64,000 bases of DNA from Bradyrhizobium erythrophlei (GCF_900129425.1 NZ_LT670817.1:3100001-3164000), one strand, 5' to 3'. Positions 52,266 through 62,063 are shown, numbered from the stretch's first letter. Numbers and translations: made by a program. Notes: generated from the letters alone by a model not told the origin.

Positions 52266-52981
52266 GCGCGCCTCTGCTCAAGATCGATCATCTCGAAGTT
52301 CGCTACGGCGACCTGATCGGGGTATCCGACGTTTCGCTTGAAGTGCCCGAAGGCAGCGTCGTGGCGCTGCTCGGCTCCAACGGCGGCGGCAAGACCACCG
52401 TTCTCAATGCCATCGCCGGTCTCATTCCCGTGCATGCGGGATCGATCGAATTTCGCGGCCAGGAGATCGGCGGCGGAAGCGCGTTTTCGATCGTGCGCAA
52501 GGGCCTCGCTTTGTCGCCGGAAGGCTGGCGGCTGTTCGTGCAGCAAAGCGTCGAGAACAATCTCAGACTGGGCGCGACGCCGTTACGCGACAGAGCGCGG
52601 GTCGCGGCATTGCTCGAACGGGTCTACGAAATCTTTCCGAAACTGGCGGAACGCCGCGGCCAGCGCGCCGGCACCATGTCCGGCGGCGAGCGACAGATGC
52701 TGGCGGTCGGCCGCGCCTTGATGAGCGATCCCAAATTGCTGATGCTGGACGAGCCATCGCTGGGCCTGGCGCCGGCGGTGGTCGAGTCGATGTACGAGAC
52801 TTTTGGGCGGCTGCACAAGGAAGGACTGACGATCCTGCTGGCGGAGCAATCCATCGAACTCGCGCTCGAGGTCTCGGACTTTGCCACGGTGCTGCAGGTC
52901 GGCAAGAGCGTTTTGTCCGGTACCGCGGCGGCGCTGGCCAACGATCCGCAGGTGCAACGCGCTTACCTCGGCGCCGGCTGA
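52262..52981 (+). CDS. livF: branched-chain amino-acid ABC ATPase (LivF type)
   Basis: The 239-residue protein begins in an ATGA overlap. It has Walker A LLGSNGGGKTT, signature MSGGERQMLAVGRALM, Walker B LLMLDEPSLGLAP and H-loop LAEQSIELAL. It pairs with LivG as the heterodimeric motor. It completes the five-gene transporter. Confidence 0.85.
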   Translation: MSAPLLKIDHLEVRYGDLIGVSDVSLEVPEGSVVALLGSNGGGKTTVLNAIAGLIPVHAGSIEFRGQEIGGGSAFSIVRKGLALSPEGWRLFVQQSVENNLRLGATPLRDRARVAALLERVYEIFPKLAERRGQRAGTMSGGERQMLAVGRALMSDPKLLMLDEPSLGLAPAVVESMYETFGRLHKEGLTILLAEQSIELALEVSDFATVLQVGKSVLSGTAAALANDPQVQRAYLGAG

Positions 52982-52995
52982 CGCCTGAGGCCCGC

Positions 52996-53706
52996 TTATT
53001 TCTTGCGGCTGCCTGACTTGCGAACCGAAGCCGCGGAGGAAGTTGCCTTCATTTCGGCTTCGAGCAACTGCAACAGGCAGCCGCTCAATCGCACCTCCAT
53101 CTCGTCGTCATGGATAGACAGCGGTCCGGGATCGTTGAGGACGGCGTTGACCAGCGTTCCCAAGACCACCTGAAAGCTGAAGGCGATGCCGCGGGTCTTG
53201 GCGGCCGCGCGGCCCCGGCCCATGACGTGGAGCAGGGGAGGCGTGGCACGAGCCGTGGCCGCCCGCGCGAGGCCCTTGAATATGCTCCACCGGTCCGGCC
53301 GCGTGTCGTCGTGCTGGAGCGCGGCGCGCAGGACGCCTTCATGGTTCCGGATCCAGTCGATGATCCCATGCACGAGGAGGCGGCAGCGTTCGGCGAGACC
53401 CGTGTCTCTCAACTGCGCGCTCCCGGTCATCCCTGACAGTCTGCGTTCGCCGTCACGCGCCGCGAGTTCGATCAGCGCGTTGAAGTAGGCCTCCTTGCTT
53501 TCGAACCGGCTGTAGAAGGCGCCGACGGTTGCGCCGACATTGGTGCACAGCGCTTCGATCGACAGTTCGGCAAGGCTGCGCGTTCGCAGCATGTCGGCGC
53601 CGGCCTGCAGCAGGGCGGCCGTCATTTCGCGACTTCGCTTCTGCCGGGAGGGCGTGACCCCGGGAAACTCAAAACCCTCCGATCGCGGCTGCATCTGGTG
53701 TTGCAC
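52996..53706 (-). CDS. TetR-family regulator
   Basis: The 236-residue protein has a TetR N-terminal DNA-binding domain (about 18-70), with MTAALLQAGADMLRTRSLAELSIEALCTNVGATVGAFYSRFESKEAYFNALIELA. The C-terminal ligand-binding helices are variable. It is divergent from the arylsulfatase gene with a palindrome in between, so it likely controls that gene and itself. The inducer is unknown; a sulfate ester or its alcohol is a reasonable guess. Confidence 0.85.
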   Translation of the reverse strand: MQHQMQPRSEGFEFPGVTPSRQKRSREMTAALLQAGADMLRTRSLAELSIEALCTNVGATVGAFYSRFESKEAYFNALIELAARDGERRLSGMTGSAQLRDTGLAERCRLLVHGIIDWIRNHEGVLRAALQHDDTRPDRWSIFKGLARAATARATPPLLHVMGRGRAAAKTRGIAFSFQVVLGTLVNAVLNDPGPLSIHDDEMEVRLSGCLLQLLEAEMKATSSAASVRKSGSRKK

Positions 53707-53728
53707 TCCCAGGCAAAGTAATCATAAT

Positions 53729-53744
53729 CATAATTCGGATTATG
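53729..53744. promoter_or_regulatory. TetR operator candidate
   Basis: CATAAT-TCGG-ATTATG is a perfect 6-bp inverted repeat, extended outward by AA/TT with one mismatch. It lies 23 bases before the TetR start and about 100 bases before the sulfatase start, in an AT-rich spot of GC-rich DNA. Confidence 0.6.
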
Positions 53745-53842
53745 GTTTCAGGCAATGCACGTCCGGGAATATCGGCGGCCGCGGCCGCACTGAAGCCAAA
53801 CGGGCGGATCAACCGCCGTCGCGATGACATGGGAGCACATGC

Positions 53843-56131
53843 ATGAGCGCAGGCAGCGATACGCCATTTGGCGGCACCATCGGCAAGACCGTCGCCGGCT
53901 CCAGGCCGTGGTGGCCGCCGGCGCTCAAGCCGCCCGCCGGCGCGCCCAATATCCTCGTCGTGTTGTTCGACGACGTCGGCTTTTCCGATTTCGGCTGCTA
54001 CGGATCTCCGATCAGGACGCCGGTGATCGACCGGCTCGCGGCCGAAGGCCTGCGCTACAGCGGTTTCCACACCACCGCGATGTGCTCGACCACGCGTGCG
54101 GCGCTGTTGACCGGACGCAACCACCATTCCGTCGGCGTCGGCTGCCTCGCCAATTTCGACAGCGGTTATCCCGGTTATCGCGGCAAGATCGCGCGCGAGG
54201 CCGGCACGCTGGCGGAAATGCTCAGGGCCCACGCCTATCGCAATTACATGGTCGGCAAATGGCACGTCACGCCGCTGACCGAAAGCGGCGCGACCGGGCC
54301 GTTCGATGGCTGGCCGCTGGGCCGCGGCTTCGACCGCTTCTATGGCTTCCTGGATGCCGAGACCGATCAGTACGCGCCAGAGCTGGTGTCCGATAACACC
54401 CACATCGATCCGCCAGGGACCTATGCCAGCGGCTATCATCTGACCTCGGATCTGGTCGATCAGTCGATCCGCTTCATCGGCGATCACGTCGCCGACCGGC
54501 CTGATTTGCCCTGGCTGACCTGGCTCGCCTTTGGCGCCTGCCACGCGCCGCATCAGGCGCCGGCCGATATCATCAAGGGCTATGACGAGATTTTCGCGCA
54601 CGGCTGGGATGTCGAGCGCGAGCAGCGCCTGGCACGCCAGAAGGCGCTGGGGATCGTGCCGCCGGAAACAAAAATGCCCGCGCGCAATGACGGCGTGAAA
54701 GCCTGGGACGAGCACAGCGCCGATGAGAAACGCGTCTTCACGCGCCTGCAGTCGGCGTTCGCCGGCATGCTCGATCACGCCGACCGGCACCTGGCGCGGC
54801 TGATCGGGTTTCTGGAAACGGCAGGCGTTCGCGACAACACCCTGATCCTGGTGCTGTCGGATAACGGCGCCAGCCAGGAGGGCGGGCCGCTGGGTTTCGT
54901 CAACGCGATGGGACCGTATAATTTCAGGCCCGAGCCCATTGCGGAAAAGCTGCGGCGGATCGAGGACATCGGCGGCCCGGACTCCCACACCAATTTTCCG
55001 CACGGCTGGGCCATGGCTTCGAATACGCCGCTGCGCCGCTACAAGCAGAACACCCATGGCGGAGGCATCCGCGATCCCTTCGTCATTTCATGGCCGAAGC
55101 GGGTGGTCGCGAAGGGCGAACTGCGCCATCAGTTCGTTCACGCCAGCGACCTCGTCCCGACGCTGCTCGAACTGGTCGGCGTTGCCGCACCCGCGGCGAT
55201 CGCAGGCTGCGCCCAGATGCCGATCGAGGGCGAAAGTTTTGCGCGCTCCATCGCGGACGCATCGGCGCCGTCGAAATGTCAGCCACAATATTTCGAGATG
55301 TTCGGTCACCGCGGCCTTTGGCACCAGGGCTGGAAGGCGGTGGCCTATCATCCGCCGGGGACGCCGTTCGAGAACGACAAATGGGAGCTGTTTCATCTCG
55401 ACCGCGATTTTTCCGAGGTCGACGATCTCGCCGGGCAGGAACCGGCGCGTCTGGCGGAGCTGATAAAACTGTGGTGGAGCGAGGCGGAGAAGCACAACGT
55501 ATTGCCGCTCGATGACCGGTTCGGCCAGCGCTTTGCCGAGAACGCCGCGCGTTTCCAGGGCGCGCGAAGCCACTTCGTGTTCCACGCCGGCATGGGGCAC
55601 GTACCGACCGACGTCGCCCCCGACGTTCGCAGCCGCAGCTATACCATCGAAGCGCATGTCGAGATCGGCGAAGCCGGCGCCGAGGGTGTGCTGCTGGCGC
55701 ACGGCGACGCCACGTCAGGCTACAGCCTCTACATCAAGGACGGTCTGCTGGTTCACGATCTCAATATCGGCGGCGGTCATGACATCGTGACCTCCGACCG
55801 TAAGGTCTCCCCTGGCGCGCACCGGCTCGGCGTGCACGTCAAACGCCTGGTGCGCGAAGCGGCGCCGGCGAAGGGCGCGCGCACGGGGGTCAGCTCCTAT
55901 ACGCTGCTGATCGATGGTGAGCCCGCCGGCTCGCTGCAGACCCAACTCGGATTTCACACGCTGATCTCGTGGTCCGGCCTCGACATCGGACGCGACCGCG
56001 GCAGCCCGGTGTCGCATTATAATGCTCCGTTCGAATTCACCGGACGATTGCTGCGGGTGACGGTCGCCATGCATAACGACCAGCAACTCGATGGTGACGG
56101 CGTCGGCAACGCCGAAATGGCACGGCAGTGA
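53843..56131 (+). CDS. large arylsulfatase
   Basis: The 762-residue enzyme has alkaline-phosphatase-superfamily metal residues (DD at 43-44, LSDNGASQEGGP) and the sulfatase active-site stretch HTTAMCSTTRAALLTGRNHH. C81 should become formylglycine; the loop reads CSTTR, with Thr where the usual C-x-P-x-R has Pro. The C-terminal extension (about 550-762, FVFHAGMGHVPTDVAPDVRSRSYTIEAHVEI) is a jelly-roll-like domain of large PAS-type sulfatases. No signal peptide is seen, so the enzyme is likely cytosolic. It is divergent from the TetR gene. Confidence 0.85.
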   Translation: MSAGSDTPFGGTIGKTVAGSRPWWPPALKPPAGAPNILVVLFDDVGFSDFGCYGSPIRTPVIDRLAAEGLRYSGFHTTAMCSTTRAALLTGRNHHSVGVGCLANFDSGYPGYRGKIAREAGTLAEMLRAHAYRNYMVGKWHVTPLTESGATGPFDGWPLGRGFDRFYGFLDAETDQYAPELVSDNTHIDPPGTYASGYHLTSDLVDQSIRFIGDHVADRPDLPWLTWLAFGACHAPHQAPADIIKGYDEIFAHGWDVEREQRLARQKALGIVPPETKMPARNDGVKAWDEHSADEKRVFTRLQSAFAGMLDHADRHLARLIGFLETAGVRDNTLILVLSDNGASQEGGPLGFVNAMGPYNFRPEPIAEKLRRIEDIGGPDSHTNFPHGWAMASNTPLRRYKQNTHGGGIRDPFVISWPKRVVAKGELRHQFVHASDLVPTLLELVGVAAPAAIAGCAQMPIEGESFARSIADASAPSKCQPQYFEMFGHRGLWHQGWKAVAYHPPGTPFENDKWELFHLDRDFSEVDDLAGQEPARLAELIKLWWSEAEKHNVLPLDDRFGQRFAENAARFQGARSHFVFHAGMGHVPTDVAPDVRSRSYTIEAHVEIGEAGAEGVLLAHGDATSGYSLYIKDGLLVHDLNIGGGHDIVTSDRKVSPGAHRLGVHVKRLVREAAPAKGARTGVSSYTLLIDGEPAGSLQTQLGFHTLISWSGLDIGRDRGSPVSHYNAPFEFTGRLLRVTVAMHNDQQLDGDGVGNAEMARQ

Positions 56132-56157
56132 GACCTCACTCTTAGGCCGACGTTTCC

Positions 56158-56260
56158 TTGTCCTGAGGAGCGGCGTATTCGCCGCGTCTCGAAGGATGGC
56201 GGCATGCGCGTTACTCATGGTTCGAGACGGCGCAAGCGCGCGCCTCCTCACCATGAGGAG
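56158..56260. repeat. REP-like palindromic intergenic element
   Basis: TCCTGAGGAG...CGTCTCGAAGGATGG at the left mirrors CTCATGGTTCGAGACGG...CGCCTCCTCACCATGAGGA at the right. This forms a long imperfect hairpin typical of Bradyrhizobiaceae intergenic repeats. It lies between two converging genes and may end both transcripts. Confidence 0.65.
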
Positions 56261-56270
56261 TGAATTCCGA

Positions 56271-56861
56271 TTATTTTATCTTGTCGTAAGCGGCGGCAAA
56301 ATCGGCCAGCGGCATGGGAATGGTGATGGTTTCCTTGGCCATGTTCTGGAACGACACTTTCAGCTGCTTTCCCGATTTCAACTCGGCCAACAGTTCGGGC
56401 GCGATCGGCGTGCTGGCGTAGCAGCCTCGTGCCTCGCAGGTCTGAATCGGCAGATCGATGGCCTTGCCGTCGTCGACCTCGAGTTTGGCGCCGACCGGCA
56501 GATTTAGCCCGAGCGGCAACTGCACGAGGATCATCGGAGTGTGGGTATCGCTGGGCACGCGAATGTTCACGAGGACAATGAGTTGTCCGGTTTTGCTCAG
56601 CAGCGCTGTTTGTTCAATCGCGCATTCGAGCGGGGCATCGCGGCTGGCGCTGGTGCAGCGGGCGGACCAGCCGGGCTGGTGCGGGGTGTTTGCCGGCGCG
56701 GGCCCGGGCGCGGCCTCGGGTTGAGGCGCTGCCGGTGTCGCCGCGGTTTGCGCCGCGTGCGGCGCCGTTTTGGACCTGGGCGCTTGCTGGGCGTTGCTGA
56801 ACGCGGGCGACGCGAAAGCCGCGGCGGCCACGAGGATGGCAAACTTTACGGAAATCTTCAC
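56271..56861 (-). CDS. IalB-like secreted protein
   Basis: The GTG start at 56861 has GGAG eight bases before it and directly begins a signal peptide (VKISVKFAILVAAAAFASPAFSNA); an ATG 21 bases upstream has a crowded ribosome site. The protein has a Pro/Ala/Gln-rich linker, then the invasion-associated locus B domain (WSARCTSASRDAPLECAIEQTALL, LPLGLNLPVGAKLEVDDGKAIDLPIQTCEARGCYAS). Members are periplasmic or surface proteins of unclear biochemical role. It converges with the sulfatase gene. Confidence 0.8.
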   Translation of the reverse strand: MKISVKFAILVAAAAFASPAFSNAQQAPRSKTAPHAAQTAATPAAPQPEAAPGPAPANTPHQPGWSARCTSASRDAPLECAIEQTALLSKTGQLIVLVNIRVPSDTHTPMILVQLPLGLNLPVGAKLEVDDGKAIDLPIQTCEARGCYASTPIAPELLAELKSGKQLKVSFQNMAKETITIPMPLADFAAAYDKIK

Positions 56862-56919
56862 TGATCCGGCTCCGGGGCACATGCCTCCCCGGATCGGCCG
56901 ATGCACGGCGAAAGTCAAG

Positions 56920-59900
56920 TCATTCGGCGGCTTGCTTGATGGCGCCGTGCTCGCTCGCCGCCAGTTCGTGATCGTCATCGCCGGATCGCCCCCAGCCCGA
57001 AAACGCATTCGAGAGCCGGTCGAGATAGAGGTATACCACCGGCGTCGTGAACAGCGTCAGCGCCTGGCTGACGATCAGGCCGCCGACCATCGCGTAACCG
57101 AGCGGCTGGCGGATTTCCGATCCGGTGCCCGTACCCAGCATCAGCGGCACGCCGCCGAGCATCGCCGCCATCGTCGTCATCATGATCGGGCGAAACCGCA
57201 GCAGTGCGGCCTTTCGGATCGATCCCTCCGGCGACAGATGTTCGTCACGCTCGGCCGAGATCGCGAAATCGACCATCATGATTCCGTTCTTCTTGACGAT
57301 GCCGATCAGCAGGATGATGCCGATCAGGGCGATCAGGCTGAAGTCGTACCCAAACGCCATCAGGATCGCGAGCGCGCCGACGCCGGCGGAGGGCAGCGTG
57401 GACAGAATCGTGAGCGGGTGGATGTAGCTCTCGTAGAGAATGCCGAGGATCAGGTACACGACCACCAGCGCCGCCATGATCAGCAGCGGCACGGTGCCGA
57501 GCGATTGCTGGAACGCCTGCGCCGTGCCCTGGAAGCTCGAGTTGAGCGTGGCAGGTGCGCCGAGATCGGCCATCGCTTTCGAAACGGACTCGGTCGCCTG
57601 GCCGAGCGCCACGCCCTGCGCGAGGTTGAAGCTGATCGTAATCGCCGGAAACTGGCCCTGGTGGCTGATCGAGAGCGAACGGACCGGCACGCTGGTCCAG
57701 GTCGCGAACGTCGACAACGGCACCTCATCGCCGGTCAGCGGCGATTTGATATAGAGCTTGTTGAGCGTGTCGAGGTTGCCCTGCAGCTCGGGCAGGATTT
57801 CCAGGATCACGTGATAGCTGTTGAGCTGGGTGAAATACTGGGTGACCTGGCGCTGGCCGAACGCGTCGTACAGCGTGTCGTCGATCAGCTGCGGCTGGAT
57901 GCCGTAGCGCGACGCGGTGTCGCGATTGATGTTCAGCTGCAGCGTCGTGCCCTGGCTCTGCTGGTCGGTCGCGACGTCGCGCAGCTCGGGCAGGGTCTGC
58001 ATCCTGGCCAGGATCTTCGGCGCCCATTCGTTCAGCTCGCCGAGATCGGCGTCCTGCAGCGTGAACTCGAACTGCGTCCGGGTCGGCCGGCCGCCGAGCC
58101 GGACGTCCTGCGCGGCCTGCATGAACAACCGGGCGCCCTCGACCTTGTCGAGTTTGGGACGCAGGCGGGTGATGATCTGCTGGGCGCTTGCGTTGCGCTC
58201 ACTGCGCGGTTTCAGCGTGATGAACAGGTTGCCGTTATTGCCGGCCCTGCCGCTGCCGCCGATCGCCATTGCCACGCTGGCGACATCAGGGTCGGCCCGC
58301 ACGATATCGCCGAGGGCCTCCTGCCGCTGCTTCATCGCGGCGAAGGAAATGTCCTGTCCGGCTTCGGAGGTGGCGGTGATCAGGCCGACGTCCTGTTGGG
58401 GAAAAAAGCCCTTGGGAATGATGACGAACAGATAGACCGACAATCCTAGGGTTCCAAAGAAAATCATCAGCGTCGTCAAGCGCCAGCGCATCGCAACGTC
58501 GAGGCCGCGCTCATAGGCATGCAGCATCGCGTCGAACGCGCGCTCGCTCAATTGATAAAACCGGCCGTGCTTGGTTTCGCCGTGCGCGCGCAGGAAGCGG
58601 GATGCCATCATAGGCGTCAGCGTCAGCGACACCACCATCGACACGAAGATCGTCATCGCCAGCGTCACCGCGAATTCGCGGAACAGCCGGCCGATGATGC
58701 CGCCCATCAGGAGCAGCGGAATCAGCACTGCAACCAGCGAAATGCTGATCGACACGATCGTGAAGCCGATTTCCTGGGCGCCCTTGAACGCGGCGGCAAG
58801 CGGCTTCTCGCCTTCCTCGATATAGCGCGTGATGTTTTCCAGCATCACGATGGCGTCGTCGACGACGAAGCCGACGGCGATCGTCAGCGCCATCAGTGAC
58901 AGGTTATCCAGGGTATAGCCGAACACCCACATCAGCGCGCAGGCGCCGAGCAACGCAAGCGGCACGGTCACGGTCGGAATGACCGTCGCCCAGAAACTGC
59001 GCAGGAAGATGAAAATGACCATGACGACCAACGCAATGGTCAGCAGCAGGGTAGACTGAACGTCCGCGACGGCGGCGCGAATGGTCTGGGTGCGGTCGCT
59101 GATGACGTCGATCTTGATGGCCGGTGGAATCGCGGCCACCAGCCGCGGCAGCATCGCCTTGATCTTGTCCACGGTGTCGATGACGTTGGCGCCGGGCTGC
59201 TTGTAGACCACCAGGAACACGCCGCGCTTGCCGTTGGCCCAGGCCGCCTGCTTGGCGTCTTCCGGTCCGGTGACGGCCTTGCCGATGTCGCGAATCCGCA
59301 ACGGCCCGCCATTGCGGTAGGCGACGATGACGTCGTTCCAGTCCTTCGAGTCGAGCATCTGATCGTTGGCGTAGATCGTGTAGGCACGGGTGTCGCCGTC
59401 GATGTTGCCCTTCGGACTGTCGACCGTCGTGATCGTAATTACGTTGCGGACGTCCTCCAGCGACAGGCCTTTGGCGACCAGTTTCGCCGGATCGACCTGG
59501 ACCCGGATCGACGGCTTTTGCTGGCCGCCGATCGTCACCTGAGCCACGCCGGAAATCTGGCTGATCTGCTGGGCGAGCTGGGCGTCGACCGCATCGCTTA
59601 CGGTGGTCAGGGGCAAGGTGTCCGAGGTCGCCGACAACAGCAGGATCGGCGAATCCGCCGGGTTGACCTTGCGGTAGGTTGGCGGGGAGGGAAGGTTTTT
59701 CGGCAACTGGCCGCTGGCGGCGTTGATGGCGCCCTGCACGTCGTTGGCGGCGCCGTCGATGCTGCGATTGAGGTCGAACTGGATCGTGACCGCCGCCGTT
59801 CCCAGGTAGCTCGTCGAGGTCATCTGGGCGATGCCGGGAATCTGCGCGAACTGGCGCTCGAGCGGCTGCGCCACGGAAGAGGCCATGGTTTCAGGACTGC

Positions 59901-60066
59901 CGCCCGGCAGCGTTGCGGTGATCTGGATGGTCGGGAAGTCCACCTGCGGCAGCGGTGCGACCGGCAGCAGCGGATAGGCAACGAGGCCGACGAACAGAAT
60001 GCCGGCCATCATCAGCGAGGTGCCGATGGGGTAGCGAATGAAAGGTGCGGAAATGCCCTCGCTCAT
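56920..60066 (-). CDS. RND multidrug efflux transporter (MdtB/MdtC-like)
   Basis: The 1048-residue protein is a full-length HAE1-type RND pump with two halves of six helices and two large periplasmic loops: N-terminal PIGTSLMMAGILFVGLVAYPLLPVAPLPQVDFPTI, central TIAVGFVVDDAIVMLENITRYIEEG (proton-relay DD), and LTPMMASRFL. The Mdt-like phrase (TTVSDAVDAQLAQQISQISGVAQV) suggests the MdtBC type. The gene is coupled to its fusion protein gene upstream (4-base overlap). It exports drugs, bile-like or siderophore-like compounds. Confidence 0.9.
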   Translation of the reverse strand: MSEGISAPFIRYPIGTSLMMAGILFVGLVAYPLLPVAPLPQVDFPTIQITATLPGGSPETMASSVAQPLERQFAQIPGIAQMTSTSYLGTAAVTIQFDLNRSIDGAANDVQGAINAASGQLPKNLPSPPTYRKVNPADSPILLLSATSDTLPLTTVSDAVDAQLAQQISQISGVAQVTIGGQQKPSIRVQVDPAKLVAKGLSLEDVRNVITITTVDSPKGNIDGDTRAYTIYANDQMLDSKDWNDVIVAYRNGGPLRIRDIGKAVTGPEDAKQAAWANGKRGVFLVVYKQPGANVIDTVDKIKAMLPRLVAAIPPAIKIDVISDRTQTIRAAVADVQSTLLLTIALVVMVIFIFLRSFWATVIPTVTVPLALLGACALMWVFGYTLDNLSLMALTIAVGFVVDDAIVMLENITRYIEEGEKPLAAAFKGAQEIGFTIVSISISLVAVLIPLLLMGGIIGRLFREFAVTLAMTIFVSMVVSLTLTPMMASRFLRAHGETKHGRFYQLSERAFDAMLHAYERGLDVAMRWRLTTLMIFFGTLGLSVYLFVIIPKGFFPQQDVGLITATSEAGQDISFAAMKQRQEALGDIVRADPDVASVAMAIGGSGRAGNNGNLFITLKPRSERNASAQQIITRLRPKLDKVEGARLFMQAAQDVRLGGRPTRTQFEFTLQDADLGELNEWAPKILARMQTLPELRDVATDQQSQGTTLQLNINRDTASRYGIQPQLIDDTLYDAFGQRQVTQYFTQLNSYHVILEILPELQGNLDTLNKLYIKSPLTGDEVPLSTFATWTSVPVRSLSISHQGQFPAITISFNLAQGVALGQATESVSKAMADLGAPATLNSSFQGTAQAFQQSLGTVPLLIMAALVVVYLILGILYESYIHPLTILSTLPSAGVGALAILMAFGYDFSLIALIGIILLIGIVKKNGIMMVDFAISAERDEHLSPEGSIRKAALLRFRPIMMTTMAAMLGGVPLMLGTGTGSEIRQPLGYAMVGGLIVSQALTLFTTPVVYLYLDRLSNAFSGWGRSGDDDHELAASEHGAIKQAAE

Positions 60067-61235
60067 TCCTGCTTGACCTTGGGTTGCTGCGCCGGATCCG
60101 AACTCGCCACCGCTGTGCTGACCACAGTGCCCGGCTGGACCTTGTACTGGCCTGCCGTGATCACCTGTTCTCCCGGCGACAGGCCGGTATCGACCACCGA
60201 ACGTCCGTCGATCGACTGGCTGACCTTGACCTTGCGCAGCTCAGCCTTGTTGTCCTGACTGACGGCATAGGCATAGAGGCCGTCGGTGCCGTGCTGGATC
60301 GCATCGTCAGGAACCACCGTGGCATCTTTCAGGGTTTTCACCAGGAGCCGCGTCGAAACCGACTGGCCCGGCCATAAAGCATGGTTCTTGTTGGCGAACA
60401 CCGCCTTGAGCCGGATGGTGCCGCTGGTGGTGTCGACCTGATTGTTGATAACCGACAGCGTTCCTTCCGCCAGCGGCTTCTTGCCGTCGGTCGTAATCGC
60501 GATGACCTTGAGCGGCTGGGACGCTTGTGCCTCGTTTATATAAGGCAATTGCTCTTCCGGCGCGGTGAAAATCACGGCGATCGGTTCGATCTGGGCAATC
60601 GTCACGATCCCGGTCTGGGTAGAGGCATTGACGATGTTGCCGATGTCGACCTGGCGCAGGCCGGCGACCCCGGGGATCGGCGACTTCACGGCGGTGTAGT
60701 CAAGCTGGGTCTGGGCGTTGAAGATGGCGGCATCGTCGGCCGCGATCTGCGCGGTCAACTGCGCGACGGTGGAGCGCTGGGTGTCGGTCTGCTGCCTGGT
60801 TGCGAATTCGCCGAGTTTGGTGAAGCGCTGCAGATCCAGATTGGCGTTGGCCAGATTGGCCTCATCCTGGGCCTTCTTGGCCTTGGCCTGATCCACGGTC
60901 GCCTGGTAGGGCCGCGGATCGATTTCGACCAGCAGGTCGCCCTGGTTGACCAGCTGACCCTCCTTGAAGGCGATCTTGTCGATCTGGCCGTCGACGCGGG
61001 TCCGCACCAGTACGGTGTTGAAGCCCTGGACCGTTCCGAGGCCCGTCAGATAGACCGGGAAGTCGGATTTTTGAACCGGGGCGATGGTGACGCGAACGGC
61101 GTTGCGCGCCGCCTTTTGCGCATTATTTGCTGCAGTGGACTGATCTGCGCCATGGAATCGCTGCCAGCCGAAATAGCCCGCCGCACCGACGGCTGCGATC
61201 AGTACAATCGAGCTGATTATCCGAGGTTTTTTCAT
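60063..61235 (-). CDS. RND efflux membrane fusion protein (MdtA-like)
   Basis: The 390-residue protein has an N-terminal membrane anchor (IISSIVLIAAVGAAGYFGW), a lipoyl-type domain (VQGFNTVLVRTRVDGQIDKIAFKEGQLVNQGDLLVEIDPRPYQATVDQAKAKK), an alpha-hairpin, and a beta barrel with TRLLVKTLKDATVVPDDAIQHG. It bridges the pump to an outer-membrane channel, which is not encoded nearby. It is divergent from the MarR gene. Confidence 0.9.
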   Translation of the reverse strand: MKKPRIISSIVLIAAVGAAGYFGWQRFHGADQSTAANNAQKAARNAVRVTIAPVQKSDFPVYLTGLGTVQGFNTVLVRTRVDGQIDKIAFKEGQLVNQGDLLVEIDPRPYQATVDQAKAKKAQDEANLANANLDLQRFTKLGEFATRQQTDTQRSTVAQLTAQIAADDAAIFNAQTQLDYTAVKSPIPGVAGLRQVDIGNIVNASTQTGIVTIAQIEPIAVIFTAPEEQLPYINEAQASQPLKVIAITTDGKKPLAEGTLSVINNQVDTTSGTIRLKAVFANKNHALWPGQSVSTRLLVKTLKDATVVPDDAIQHGTDGLYAYAVSQDNKAELRKVKVSQSIDGRSVVDTGLSPGEQVITAGQYKVQPGTVVSTAVASSDPAQQPKVKQE

Positions 61236-61316
61236 CTGGGCTCATTGGCTCAAGACTAATTACGGTAGGTTTAAAACAGTTCCAAGGGCTTGAATATATA
61301 GTACGCGTGCACTTAA

Positions 61317-61363
61317 TGTGTAAACACACCATAACTTGAGCTTTCCTAAACTTTCGGAAAGCT
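61317..61363. promoter_or_regulatory. two palindromes in the efflux-MarR divergent promoter
   Basis: TGTGTAAACACA (61317-61328) is a perfect 12-bp palindrome, and AGCTTTCC (61339-61346) pairs with GGAAAGCT (61356-61363) across 9 bases, with CTTTC-G-GAAAG nested in it. Both lie between the fusion-protein gene and marR, the expected place for MarR autorepression. Confidence 0.55.
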
Positions 61364-61381
61364 TTGGGACCGCCGCGGCTA

Positions 61382-61843
61382 ATGTCTCTCGATCTGAAAC
61401 GCCAGCTGGTTGCGCAACTCGTGGAAAGCTCGCGCTTGCTGCGCAACTATATCGACCACCGCGCCAAGGACCGCGGCACCACGCGCGCGCAGTGGATCGT
61501 ACTGTTCCGGTTGCGGGAGCAGGAGGGATTGTCGCAGGTCGATCTGGCCGAGGTGCTTGAACTACAACCGATCTCGCTGGTCCGCCTGCTCGATCGCCTG
61601 GTCGAGCACGGTCTTCTCGAGCGGCGGCACGATCCCAGGGATCGACGGACCAACCGGCTGTTTCTCACGGCGGCTGGCCGCCAGCTTGTCGATGATCTCG
61701 ACAGTCTGCGCGACTCCATTGCGAGCGACGTGTTGCAGGATTTCCCCGCTGAAGAGATCGAAACCAGTCTCAAGACGCTCCGGGACATCAAGGACCGCAT
61801 CAAGGGCCTTGCCGAGCCCCCTGGCCACGTCGCCGCCAAGTAA
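61382..61843 (+). CDS. MarR-family regulator
   Basis: ATG at 61382 gives 153 residues. The winged-helix core is complete: TRAQWIVLFRLREQEGLSQVDLAEVLELQPISLVRLLDRLVEHGLLERRHDPRDRRTNRLFLTAAGR, with the MarR DxRxxx-T-R wing. It is divergent from the efflux genes with palindromes between, so it probably represses the pump and itself until a ligand binds. An upstream TTG frame would start inside the second palindrome and is unlikely. Confidence 0.88.
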   Translation: MSLDLKRQLVAQLVESSRLLRNYIDHRAKDRGTTRAQWIVLFRLREQEGLSQVDLAEVLELQPISLVRLLDRLVEHGLLERRHDPRDRRTNRLFLTAAGRQLVDDLDSLRDSIASDVLQDFPAEEIETSLKTLRDIKDRIKGLAEPPGHVAAK

Positions 61844-62063
61844 ACACGTTCAACCATCTCCTTGCTCGACGTCCGCAAACGCGCAACGCGCTTTCGCGAA
61901 GACGTCTGCGCGTATCATCGCCGCACCGATCGCGTACGGCAGACCGCGCAGCAAACCGGCAAGCTGTTTTCGTTTTCGTTATCGAAACTATGCAGCGTCG
62001 GTCGATCGGTGTTCCTGCGGCAAGCGCGGAAAGGCCCGATTTATCGGCGTTTCTCCGCTTCAG

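Noticed and set aside
56770..58449. Forward open frame of 559 codons opposite the RND pump gene
   Set aside because: Shadow frame; composition is Arg/Gln/His-rich and no domain is visible, while the reverse strand encodes a textbook RND pump.
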